A program made the position numbers and the translations under genes. 64,000 bases of DNA from Zerene cesonia. Its lineage: Eukaryota > Arthropoda > Insecta > Lepidoptera > Pieridae. The notes beneath the pieces are model-generated. The model made no database searches and had not been told where the DNA came from. It saw nothing but the letters and a program-made list of their open reading frames with translations. Of the stretch, positions 36,863 through 48,640 are shown one piece after another; within the stretch, counting starts at the first letter, position 1, and each line of letters begins with the position of its first letter. The stretch is from contig NC_052102.1 in the NCBI RefSeq assembly GCF_012273895.1, positions 1,922,001 to 1,986,000 of the forward strand, in the 5' to 3' direction.

Positions 36863-37397
36863 GGTAGAGGTAGAATAAAAATATATTATTGTTACCAATC
36901 ACTTTTAGGAAATTATATGCAGCATTAATGTGATGCGTAATAGTAGTTGTAGCATTAAAGATATATAGTTATTTAATCTTGGATGATTTAATTAACTGAT
37001 TTATACATACTATAGTTAGGTGTTTTTTTAAATCCAGGCGATCCTAATCAGGATCATGAAATAAACTCTTGAAATCATTGTACTGTCACCGATTCATGAT
37101 AACTGTAAAAAGTTTTAACTTAAACGAGGCGGTTACATAAAAACATACAAGCAGAAGCTAATAAAACGCATTTAAAAGCAGATAATGTATGCTTTAGGAT
37201 ACATGTTAATTTGATAGTGTGTAATCATAATACTATAAATTCAATGCGATATAAAAAACATCACAAAGATAGCTGAAACATATCTTTTAACGATTAAAAA
37301 CCGAGGCAAAGGATATCATCCTACGTAGGTATCTTCACCTATAGACCTAACTTGTTGTCTTTCCTAAATGTTACAGGGATTTTATATTATTATTTTT

Positions 37398-37543
37398 GAA
37401 CAGTGGTGATGTTATTCACATGTGCAGATAAATTGATAAATCAATTTGTTTTCCTGCACGCTCGCCCGGTATCGAACCAACCGATAACCCCGAATTATCT
37501 ATTTTGAAGTCCGAGGTTCTCACCACTGAGCCACCACTGCATT
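37398..37543 (-). mobile_element. tRNA-derived SINE head fragment
   Basis: Reverse complement begins GCAGTGGTGGCTCAGTGGTG and contains TTCGATACCGGGCGAGCGTG, like 32680-33000 and 42403-42725. The GAT-rich tail is missing. Confidence 0.75.
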
Positions 37544-37875
37544 TTAATTTTTAAAATAATATAATTACTATATATATTATATATTTCAACAATTCTATTT
37601 AAAATAAAATATTTAAAATAATTCTTTAAGTTTATCTTAATTTGTATCCTCACACAAAGAAGCAGAAAATAAAATGGATTTATGTTTCGTCGAGTGTGTT
37701 TGATTTCTGAATATTATAAAGCTTAAATGTGTACTCGGATTCTAGCCTGACAACTTAAACCCAAAGATACGTAGAACTCAGTTCCTATGTAACAATCAAG
37801 AGACAATTTTAAGAAATATATATATGGAACGACAATAAGGTAGTAAACTTAAAAGATAATTTAGATGAAGTTGAC

Positions 37876-37881
37876 TTTATT
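37876..37881 (-). promoter_or_regulatory. Polyadenylation signal of gene E
   Basis: AATAAA on the minus strand, 20 bases after the gene E stop codon. Confidence 0.7.
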
Positions 37882-37900
37882 GAAAATACAGTAGATGGTT

Positions 37901-40128
37901 TTACATGCGGGCACGGAACCAGGACTGGAATGATGTGACTCTTGCGAAACCAGCCGGGAATCCTCGTTGGCAGCCGCTTCGGGATCCGAAGGAGGTGATA
38001 CCAATCTGTTGATAGAGAGAAGTTACATTTATCATTTAACACATAACTGTTCAATGTTGTTCTCCCAAGAATTTAAGGTTTTAAGATATGACACAAAACT
38101 ACAATGTCAATATGCTTTCTTTTTAAATTTTAAAACACTCCTCTGAGAGAGTGAATACATTTTGGCATTATAAAGTCAAATTTCGCCTGCAATGTCAATC
38201 CAGAGATAAAATATACCCACCAGTAGGGCATTGTTGTTGATGGTGAGAGGGCCACCAGAGTCTCCAGAGCAAGTGCTGCGACCGTTGGCACCGGAGACAC
38301 AGAGTGTAGAGGCGATGATTGTGCTTGATCCATAGACACGAGCGCATTCAGCGTTGGTGATAACGGGCAAGTTAACGTGTCTCAAGGGCTGGTTGTTGGA
38401 GATGGCTCCAGAAGAGGCTGCAATGAATATTTAAATGTGGAAAGATTTTCTCTTAATATGCTCATCTAAATGATGTGTTCATCTAAATTGATTCGTATTT
38501 ATAGTATGGTTTAGAGAATATAGATCTGAATCTTGTTGTCGTCAATATCAAATACGTTTTATAACAGAACTCACAAGTTTTGATTTGATTGTAAATACTC
38601 ACAGTCACCAGTTCTGCCAAAGCCTGCAGCAGTAGCGGTAACACCGACGTATTGGTTGTTGCCAGAAGCTAGGGCGATAGCTCTGATGTTGTCTGAAATT
38701 TAACACTTGAGTGAATATATGTATTAGATAAAAAAAGCGAAAGGTCCTCTAATAAATGCTATACTGAGATAGCGTTGATATTAAATATTATATTTGCGCT
38801 TATGTTAAAAGTTCCAAGTTTTTCGTTAGGAAAGGCAAAAGGCATTTTTTCAAACATTACAATAGAATTCAAATAGATTAGAACTTGTAATTTTTAAATA
38901 AATAATCTTTTTTAATCATCTTTGTAGAAGAAACAAATGTTGCTTGATCATTATTTTTAACCTTATAAATTTTGGGATTGGATAAGGGGTAGACGAAAAT
39001 TATAACCGTTAATCATTTAAAGATCTTACTGTTGAAGTTCACCCATGAAATGGTGGCAATAGCGACATCGTTCACAAGGGTGTCCATGTTGTAGCTTCCA
39101 TGCATAGTGACACTGTTGGTGTTGATGCGAGTACCGCCAGAGAAGAGGCGGATGGAGCCAAGAACGACGGTGAAGCGAGTGGCCTGGGATTGACGTGTGC
39201 GCCAGCAGTGAGCAGCGGTAGCAATCCTGTTGTTGCTGATCAGGGAGGACCCGCAGACGGATTGTGCACCATTGCTGAGAGTGATCACCAACCCACCCTA
39301 AAATGCAAGGAATCGTACCGTTAAAGTTTTTTTGTTTTCTTGGCTCAGTAAAACTCCAAGGTTGTGGCAGATATCAAAAATTAATAACTTAATAGCTAGT
39401 AATTAAAAAAAAAACTCTTTCGAAAAACTGTAAATATTATGACACTATCTTATCGCTAATAAGCTGCTGTTACTTTCTGTAACTCATCGCCGTAGAGTGG
39501 CTAGTCTATCGGTCTATTATCGGATACATTTTGGAGAGTGCAATCCCCATCCTTCCATCGGTCATCGAGGCGCACAGACTCTAGGCACCGCTTTATGGTT
39601 CCATGTGCCCGGACTAAGCGGTTCGACTCTACATTTTTTATTCGAACCGCAAGGGACTGGAACATGCTTCCTGAGTCTGTGTCCGGGTATAATCTGGGGA
39701 TCTTCAAAAGTCGTGTGAACAGGTACCTTCTATGGAAGCGCGCTCCATCTTAGACTACATCCACGCTTACCAGCAGGCGAGATGGTAGTCAATCGCTTCC
39801 CTATCACACAATAAAAAAAAATCTATTTCTAATAGAAAAAATACTCTCCCTTTTCAATCTTGTATGTCTATAGAAAACAACTATTTTTGTTTATCTTTTT
39901 TTTTCATAAAGGTTATAAATAAAAACTCACCATATGACGGTGCTGGCCTAGGTTGGATGTAGAACCACCTACGATCCTGGCACCGTCGAAGTCCAGGGCA
40001 GCCTCTGCCGCCTTGATGCGGGCAGCTTCAGGAATACCAATCACATTGTGGTAGTCCGTGACTATGGGCTCATACTGAGGAGCGGCGACTGCCACTGAGA
40101 GACCGACGACTACCAGGAATAGTTTCAT
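37901..40128 (-). CDS. Chymotrypsin-like serine protease, gene E (complete, 5 exons, 285 aa; mosaic)
   Basis: Exons, 5' to 3': 39931-40128, 39030-39297, 38603-38692, 38221-38417, 37901-38005; all GT..AG, phases 0,1,1,0. The product has signal peptide [16 protein letters not shown], propeptide, R51|IVGG, catalytic H96, D143 and S239 (CSGDSGGP), six Cys and a chymotrypsin-type S1 pocket. Position 64 is Arg (QHRHM) where all paralogs have Pro. Introns, promoter and flanks match gene C in inverted orientation. However, exon 2 residues 72-106 ([18 protein letters not shown]) match gene B, and much of exon 4 ([17 protein letters not shown]) matches gene A. The end of exon 2 and the start of exon 4 are again C-like. 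Intron 1 contains a LINE 3' end. Confidence 0.93.
39483..39815 (+). mobile_element. LINE 3' end in gene E intron 1
   Basis: The frame 39538-39753 reads RTKRFDSTFFIRTARDWN, LPESV and FKSRVNRYLLWKRAPS then stop, the C-terminus of an insect non-LTR reverse transcriptase. About 45 bases of 3' UTR and a poly(A) run follow (39810). The related copy in the Gypsy relic ends the same way. Confidence 0.8.
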
Positions 40129-40160
40129 TTTGAAATGTACTCTTCTCAAATTGTCATTGT

Positions 40161-40168
40161 CTTTTATA
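40161..40168 (-). promoter_or_regulatory. TATA box of gene E
   Basis: TATAAAAG on the minus strand, 33-40 bases before the start codon, identical in sequence and spacing to gene C. Confidence 0.8.
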
Positions 40169-41204
40169 CAATAGATTATCAGATATCAAAATGAAACAAT
40201 ACGCTAAAATAATAGATTAATCATTATTCAATATATTAATTTTTTTATTTGTGATATCAGATATTATTGGAAAAAAATATTTGTTTGCAAATGTGTTAGT
40301 GTGTTAGTATGTAACAATACACCGTAAATTTAATAAATGTATTCGGTGAACCAAAAATGAAAATCAAAATCATAGGCCACAGAGTAGGTACCTACTCTGT
40401 GACCCTTTCGCCCTTTTAAAATAAATCACAAAATCATCAAACACAAAATGTTATATGAGAACATCATCATACTTAATTCCTAATAAATACGATATAGCTA
40501 TAGATAGATTATGTAACGGGTCCTACGTCGTTTCATTTATGACAAATTCAATTGAACAATAAAACTCCCATCACTGACTAAATAAAGTACAAAAACATAT
40601 AAAGCATTTCATTAATTGTAATATACATTCTTCTCCTGGCAATAGCAAACACATAAAAAATAACTGTAACAATCGGTATATAATAAATGCTGAACTAAAC
40701 ACAAAGATATAGGACCGGGCTTAGAATAGCCGATACTGTTTACTTAAAACAATTTTACTATATTTGTTTAGTAGTTAAAGTAAAAATCAAACGATAAGCA
40801 ACCAGTTCACGCAAAGATGCAAGATTACCCATGTAGATACAACTAAATGTCTAGCGTATTCGTAGAAAAAAGAACGTAGTAATAATTAACTTTTAGTGCA
40901 TTTGCTTTGATAAGACTGGCTGAAAATATGATCTCATAGAGAAAACCTAGAAGTTTTTGAAAAGGTTTTTTTTATTTGTAAACATGATAGTGGTTACGAT
41001 TTTATTACTTTTGTATTTACGTGCTTCTTCACCACATATTGTACGAACATTTAACCAACATGGGTTAATTGTAGTCTATAATAAACTAATTTTTATAATA
41101 AATTATGAAAACTATAATCCACAAGGTGGAGCCTGTTTTGAGAATGGTTGACCGTCGGCAAACGGTAATTGTTTCTAATAGTAATGGTACTTTTCTCTTT
41201 TACT

Positions 41205-41290
41205 GAAAATCGATAAAAGGCGTACCCCAGGGCGCTATTTTGGCACCTATAATATCTTTAAATTCTTGCGAAACTGATTACTCCCAATTT
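41205..41290 (+). pseudogene. LINE reverse transcriptase fragment (right-arm copy)
   Basis: Encodes KGVPQGAILAPI; the inverted counterpart is at 11450-11570. Confidence 0.7.
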
Positions 41291-42402
41291 TGAAGTTAAC
41301 GCTCTGATGCACGCTACGAAGGCGTTCTATTTGGCAAAGCAATACGATTTCAAACACAACAATCGTATATCAAAAGAAAGGAAAAACTACATAATTTCAG
41401 TTACATTTGGGTGAGGATGGTTCATTTGGAAAGGAGGAGGAGAGGTGGAGGTTCAAGGACATTTGGGAGGGTTGGTTTGATTTTGGAATATATATTACAT
41501 AAAATGAAATCAAGAAATATCCTCAAATTCAATGACTCCTTGACAGAAAAATGAACAATCGATGTATAATTATTTTTAACAAACACTGAACCGCCTTTAA
41601 ACATTCATAACTAGTCCAAATTTCAGTGGCACTGCGTGAGCGACCCCAGCTTTCAAATAAAAAATATAACCTATATAAATTTATGATTTTCAGAAATATT
41701 GGTTTACGCGGTAATAAGTTATGAGGTATCACAAAAGTACAGTCGAATTTATAACCTCCTTTATTTGAAGTTGGTTAAAAAGAGTAAATTATCACAAGCG
41801 AACCCGACCGACGCGCATTGTTGTGGAAAAACCAAAAATTTAATGCGATTAATAAATGATAAATGGATAAGACATAGATAGGTATCTTCTGAAGGTCATC
41901 TTTCACCTATCATTTCGAAAACATCGCGTTAACATTGAAGACGCTCCAATGAACACCCAACTCCGCTTGCTCTACGGCGCAGTAAGTGATCATTTTTAAG
42001 TAATTGCCACTTCATAGTATAAAGCAAAGTCGCTTCCCGCGTCTGTCCCTATCCTTAGATCTTTAAAACTACACTACGGATTTTGATGGTGTGTTAGCTA
42101 GATTGATTCAAAAGGAAAGTTTATATGTATGGTAACATCTATTAAACTACGAATTCAAAAAGCTAGCAGTTTTATACCATGCACTAGCATGAAATCTTTT
42201 TCTTTTAGAAACGCGATTTGTTCATTAATTATTTGGGTAACACACGAAAACACTATCTTTTTCTTTCCCATGGGTACCAGTCATTTTAAAGCTAAATTAT
42301 ACAGGACTTAGGACGGTATAACATGCTTACTCTCCAAATCGAAGCAAATATAATGCTTTTTCCAAGTTAACTTTAAAACAAATATCATCACTACATAGTA
42401 TA

Positions 42403-42725
42403 ATATAAAACAGTGAAGCTCAGAGGTGAGAACCTCGGTCTTCAAAATCGGTTAGTCGGGGTTCGAGACCGGGCGAGCGTGCAGGAAATAAATTGAATTT
42501 TCAATTTATCTGCGCATGTAGATAACATCTCCACTGTTTAAAACGGTGAAGAAAAACGTCGTGAAGAAATCGGCATGTCCGGAATCAAAAAAAAAAAAAT
42601 TCGACGACATGCGACATCTGCCAACCCGCACTTGGCCAGCGTGGTGGATTATGGCCTGAACCCTCATAGGAGGCCTGTGTCCCAGCAGTGGGAACATATA
42701 TGGGCTGATGATGATGATGACGATG
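42403..42725 (+). mobile_element. tRNA-derived SINE in the right arm
   Basis: Head with GCTCAGAGGTGAGAACC and GGTTCGAGACCGGGCGAGCG (A- and B-box-like), tail TGATGATGATGATGACGATG. It is flanked by an exact 10-base duplication ACATAGTATA (42393-42402 and 42726-42735). The left arm has the empty site near 10425-10435. Confidence 0.88.
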
Positions 42726-45481
42726 ACATAGTATACAGCAAACGCTTCCCGCTCCTGTATGTATGCTTAGATTTTAATTAAATGAGTTTTTTAATAGACA
42801 GAGTGATTCAAGGGGAAGGTTTATATACATAATAACATCTATTAACCGGGCCACAGCTAGTTTGTAATAAAGAGACTATCGATACTATCATAGCGATTGA
42901 ATGAGAATTGAAATTACTCAAAATAATACAGTATTAGACAATCTTCATAAAAAGTATACATTTCTCCTTGTTGAAAAACTATAAAGAAAACTATTGTATT
43001 AACGCTCAGAGGAAGCCAGTTGTAATCGGTCAATAGGTCTTCAGGAGGGGCAAAAATCAGAGGAAAATGAATAATTTTTTTATGAGCTTTAAATAAAATG
43101 CTTTTATAATTATTTTAATAGAAAACAAAACCGCCTTCATACCTAACATCAAAGCTAGACTTAATTTAAATGGGAGGTTCACTCCGGTTCATTATGTTAG
43201 TATGGAATGTAAACAGACAAACAGATAAACAAATCTACAAATCATTACTTTTCATTCAATTAAGCTAATTAAGACATCACTTGTACTTCATCAATCAGGC
43301 AATAATCTATAATGCGAGGGACATGACTCATTAAACTATCTCATTAGTTGTCTTGTTGTTTTACATATTTACGTAAATATTTTGCCGTAAAAAATGTGGG
43401 ATCGATTTTTTTTGTAGTTGCAAGCATTATTACACTAAAAACGAGTAAGACAACTTTAGTATAAATTTCAGTATTTCTGTCTTTCTCCGAAAACACCCCT
43501 ACAGAAAACCGGCGTGAGTTATTGGCATGCCACTGTGTTTCGTACGGTGAGTGTAAAATAAAAAATATATGTTCAATACAAAAATTTCTTATGTCAAATG
43601 CAAGAAGTTGAGTTGTTTTTTACCTTTTTTTAACCCCCGACGCAAAAAGACGGGAGTTGTAGGTTTGTCTGTCTATCTGTGGCATCATAAGTCTCGAAGA
43701 GATGCAGATTCATATATAGTTGTTTTTTATATTACTATGACTTATGTGCGAGTGTTCTTAGATATGTTTGATGAAATTTGATGAAAAAGAAAAATCGGTT
43801 GAACCGTTTCAAGGTCGTAGGGGTATAAGTGGTGAGATTAACCGAATGTCTGCAAATATACACGGATGGGGTCTCAAATAGCTTCGTATCATGAGAAAGT
43901 TGGTGTTTGGAAAATAAGAAAGGCAATCCGATTGTCAAGTGAGAGTAGCAATTATAAAAGCGAAAAATTTAAATGTAATATTCACATTAACAAGAACCTA
44001 ACCTACCTATAAAAAGTATTAAATAAAAAATTAAAAAACCCCGGACTAAAGAACTCAATTTCCCTTTAAGAAGTAAAAAATAATAAAAGAAACTTATTTT
44101 TAAAGTACTTAAGAATATACTAACAATTCTGAAAAAATACGTCGCCTTGGGGGACCGCTAATAAATTGAGTGAACTTAAAAACAAAATTAAGAAAATACT
44201 GCGAAAACTTAAGTATTTAAACATCAATTTACTTTAATGTTAGCACAAAAAATACAATATTTCTATTGGGTTACAGACTTTATAGGTAGGCATGTGATAC
44301 TTATGAAAAAAATCGTAGATAAGCAAGAAATAATTATAAGCGATCCCCCCAACTCTTCTTCCTTCCCCGATTCATCGCCCGGCGCCCTAGGCACATTAGG
44401 AGCCAACAATTTATTGAACAAATGAATGCAAATAATAATCGTTAAAATTAATATGATAGGATTTGTGTCATTATGATTCATAAATGATAAATGTTTCCTT
44501 CGGTTTAATTTTTATCAATCAATCAATGATAGATAGTGATAATTAATGTTTGTTTATTTGTCAGCCCTCCGCCAAAGGTTTTGTACGTGCGGTCAATGAT
44601 AATTCTCAGTTGTTATGTAAAATTTCGCATCCGCGCAAAATGCGCAACATAATGAATCTTCCCATGGGAATGATTCGTTTCCCCACGATATAAAGCGGCA
44701 CTTTCTAGCCTCCTAACCATCTCCAGACACAATAATTAGTATAATATCATAAAACTGCTCCGTGCGACGTGAAAGAAGGACAAACAGACAAACACATAAA
44801 CAGAGTTGGCCTGCTATATACATCAAAAAGTTAAAAAAAGCGTTCACATTTTTATAATGTGTAAAAATTGATGACTAACGTTGAATATAGCATTTTCTTG
44901 TGTTTGATTTTACGCGAGAATCATACATTTAGAAATTAAAGACTATTAGAAATTAAATAATATAATGAATAAAGCGCATTTAAAATCCGTTAAAAAGTCT
45001 TTAATTTCTAAACTTTAATGTAGTAAAAAAATATATAAAAAATAAAACGGTTTAATAATACATTCAAATAAATTGTCTCACTTACTCTTGTGCTATATAG
45101 TAGAAGTAAGAAAATTATTTACTTAATTATGATAAGAAGATAAACTCATGAGAATATTTTCAGCGATCCTTGATAAGTGTACAAAGATTATATTATATCT
45201 GTCCGTTTGAAGGGCGGCAAAGTTGAGTCTAGCCATACAGGTGCAGCTGATAATAAAAGGAAATTAAATACAGCTTTTTGTGTGTATTAACAGAAAAAAT
45301 AATCATGTACATCATATGATAATACTAATAATTATTATTATATTTATGCAATATATTCTCATTCTCTTTGTGCTTGTGCATTGTATCTAAATTATACAAA
45401 TTTGGCATCCCGTAAGAGTACAAAAATAATACAATAAACATATACACCTTTATATTAGCTTTATATTAGTTTAGCAGTATG

Positions 45482-45641
45482 CTCGTTACCTTTTACCGTG
45501 GTTGCCTGGAAGAGATCACTTCTAAGTGATAAGGCCGCCAAACAAATTGTACGCTTTATTTTACTCATTATTATTATTATCTCTAAATTTCCTTCTATGT
45601 ACAATCAATGTTGAAGAGTTAAATAAATAAATAAATAAATA
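45482..45641 (+). repeat. LINE 3' tail
   Basis: TTTTACCGTGGTTGCCTGGA, AGATCACTTCTAAGTGATAA and GGCCGCC, then TTGTACGC and a TTGAAGAG(TTAAATAA)n end, a 3' UTR layout common in lepidopteran non-LTR elements. Partial relatives occur at 2862-2925 and 56240-56560. Confidence 0.65.
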
Positions 45642-46020
45642 TATTATGGTGAACACAAGTCATACTAAAAACTTAAATTCCAAAGCGTAAGATTATCTAA
45701 TAAACTAGACTGATATCAAGTTTCATGTTTTATCCCAAGGGAGCATTAAATCGGAATAAAAAGTTTCCTACCACCCACGTCAGCTCATACCCTGTCTGTA
45801 TACGTCCGTTCCGTAGTTTAACTGAATGGATTTTAATGTAATTTGGTATTACGTCCGTAAATCACGCTGAAACCAGTGATTGACGGATAAACATCCAAAC
45901 AAACTTTTACATTTATAATATTAATGTGATTATTAAAGAATTGAAATTTGTCCACCTCAAATAGCAGAAATTTAAAAGGCTTGCTAAAATTATTACGCAA
46001 TAATAAATTTATAGGTTACT

Positions 46021-47756
46021 AGCTGAGCCAAACAAACTCTTCAGTTTAATGTTATAATTGTAAATAGACTTAGACTAGGGCATCAGGTCAAAATGCATAA
46101 TTGCGTTGAGTTATCTAGAGGCAGATGTAGCATATATAATAAAACAGAAACCTGACCATTTCTGTACATTATTTTTTTAAGTAATTAATATATGAATGTG
46201 GATGTAATGGCTTTATTATATGGATGTTTTATAGACAATAAAATGGTCAGTATTTATTTCTTACGTAATATTACTGGGTAGATTTTAACAAAATTTTACA
46301 TGGTGAATTTTAAAAATCCATATCATATCTTATTTAAAAAAATATCTAAGGGGTATTCATTCATGCACCCAGGGGATTAAAAAATAATTCACGAATATAT
46401 AATTATAGGATAGGGATAGATAGGACTTTAAAAATGAAATATGGGTTTGTAATAATAAATGTTTTTTTTTTAATTGTGTGAAAAGTGGCCGGGGAGCCCT
46501 CTTAGTCACAAATACTTTGAGATTAATTTTTTGTTACATTTTTTAAATTAGCAGTATGTAATTGAAAATGTGAATCTGGTGGTAACGTCACATTATCATT
46601 AAAATGGGGGGAGAGGCGTTAAAAAGTCGATTATTATTTGTGTGACGTAATTTATGTATAGTCCCAAATTCAAGTTGTAGTTTGATTTGAGAATTACTAA
46701 GGTCTACCGTTCCGCACGCGGCTTCGCTCGGATGAAAAAATTCTGCTTTAGAATACCGTCGCCGAGGGAGTCGCAGACGAATTCAACAAGTACCCATGGC
46801 CCCTTCATCAATGCGGCTTGACGGAACACAGTGGGATCCGACATAACCCGCGGCCTATGCCCCGAGGGTCGTGATGCAAGATGTCCCCATTTAAAAAAAA
46901 ATTGGAGAATGTTGTAACTCTTAAATTTTTTAGCAAGTGAGTCATTATATAATTACAATAATATTTATGTGACAAAATTGTCATTTACAATATGCCCTAT
47001 CTAAGATAAAGACGTCGTAAAAGATAATTTAGTAATTAAATAGTAATTTCGCCAAACGGATTATATTAATTATGTTTAATACTGTCATCGATTTTATAAA
47101 AATGTGTAAAAAAAGCAACTATAAAAATGTGTAAAAAATAAATACAATTTCAAAAAATTAAAAACCCCACTTTAATGAAGGAACCAACTAACTTGTCTCA
47201 TTCGCTCTTGTTGGTACAGATTATACATAACGAAATAAATTATTTAATCTTGGCGATCTTAATCAGAATAATAAGACAAACTCTTGATATGTGTTCAATG
47301 TTTTAATTAAATTTGTTCATTAAAACTGGGAAAATATAGAGTCATAAAAGCTAAGAAATTGACACCGTCAGCGTATAGATATTTAATCGAAATTTATGAA
47401 AATGAGTTTATCTGAAAAGGAGAATTGAAAATGGGTCATCATCATCATCATCATCAGCCCGTATATGTTCCCACTGCAACGACAGGGGCATCCTATGAGG
47501 GTTTAGGCCATAATTAAAATGGGTAATTTATAGACGTCAAAGCGCTCCTTTCGGTTCAATCAATAAAGACATAAATTTTTCATTTGTAGGTTGTTACGGG
47601 CCGTGAGTTGGCAAGATACAAGAAGTTATCACTTGTTTTCAGATATGGTGATGACGGAGGATGAAGTTCTTGCAGTAATGAGAATAATTAAAGATTTGAT
47701 AGTTTTATCCTGACCACGTGAAAAAAAAGAAAAGCGACACCTATTACAAGGCTATA
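46021..47756. other. Non-coding DNA with repeat fragments
   Basis: 46690-46890 is a repeat related to 50880-51130 (both with GACGGAACA.AGTGG and GACATAA.CC.CGGC). 47434-47514 is a SINE tail in reverse (CATCATCATC then CAGCCC). No gene seen. Confidence 0.5.
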
Positions 47757-48640
47757 GATGTTATAGCTGCTATGCGTGGTGGCGCTGTTGTTGATCATTT
47801 ATCGCTGGATGGAGCCAAGAACTTCGGTGAAGCCTGGGATTGGCGCGTGCGCCAGCAGTGAGCAGCGGTAGCAATCCTGTTGCCGCTGATCAGGGAGGAC
47901 CGGAGAAAGCAGACGCACTTGTCCACCAGTGCTGTAAGTAGTCACCAACCCTATAAATCAATGTATTATTGGATGTTTTTCTGTTTCTTAAACTCCATGC
48001 AGATTATATGTAAACAAACAATGAACTAAATAAAGACAGTTAGCCTTTATACTTGTTATCGGGTAGATAATCTCCAAAAGATACTGTCTTTGAAGATTAC
48101 CAACTTAAACCACCTCGGTGACTACTCCCAAAGCATATTAGCAGGAACCCCGGGATCTGCTATGGAACGCACCAGTGGTACCCAATAATTAGTCCAGTGT
48201 GATTTTAAAAAATAACCATACCTGCTACCTAAATATCAAAATGTAAAAATAAAAACAAATTACGAATACAAATATTAAATAAAGTTTATTTCATTCCAGG
48301 TTAACTGCAATTGCTACATAGTAAGAAAATAAGGAGTTGACGCAAAATGGACAGCTTTCGATATTTTTATAACTAATTTTATTGTGTAAGGTCAACTGTA
48401 AAAAAATAAATTCTGAAAAAATCGTACTCTCTCTTTTTGTTTTCACTTGTTGTAGGAGGGCGAATAGAACGCCAAATCATTTCTCATATTTTTTTTATTT
48501 AATGGTTTTTGAATACCTTTAAAAATATGCACACAAACTAACTATAATATGGGGGTATTGAACACCAGATCCTATCTTATTTTTTACTTGATATCAGAGA
48601 TCGAAATCAATTAAGAGAATTTGTTATGTTGTTAAACAAC
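47757..48640 (-). pseudogene. Decayed chymotrypsin-like gene copy
   Basis: 47757-47955 aligns on the minus strand with exon 2 of genes B-E: it keeps the TCAGCGG/CAACAGGATTGCTACCGCTG and CTCACTGCTGGCGCACGCGC block encoding the catalytic His region. Several small deletions destroy the frame, and an insertion lies near the first Cys codon. At 48570-48640 GATATCAGAGATCGAAATCA resembles the promoter-proximal DNA of genes B and D. Exon 1 and the last three exons were not found. It shows the cluster once extended further right. Confidence 0.75.

Larger units (their letters stand above)
35370..46020 (-). repeat. Right arm of the giant palindrome (contains gene E)
   Basis: Reverse-complement counterpart of 6563-20230. 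Beyond 46020 and below about 35370 collinearity ends. The right arm carries insertions not in the left: a composite insertion 36225-36862, a SINE piece 37398-37543, a LINE end 39483-39815 and a SINE 42403-42725. Confidence 0.85.
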
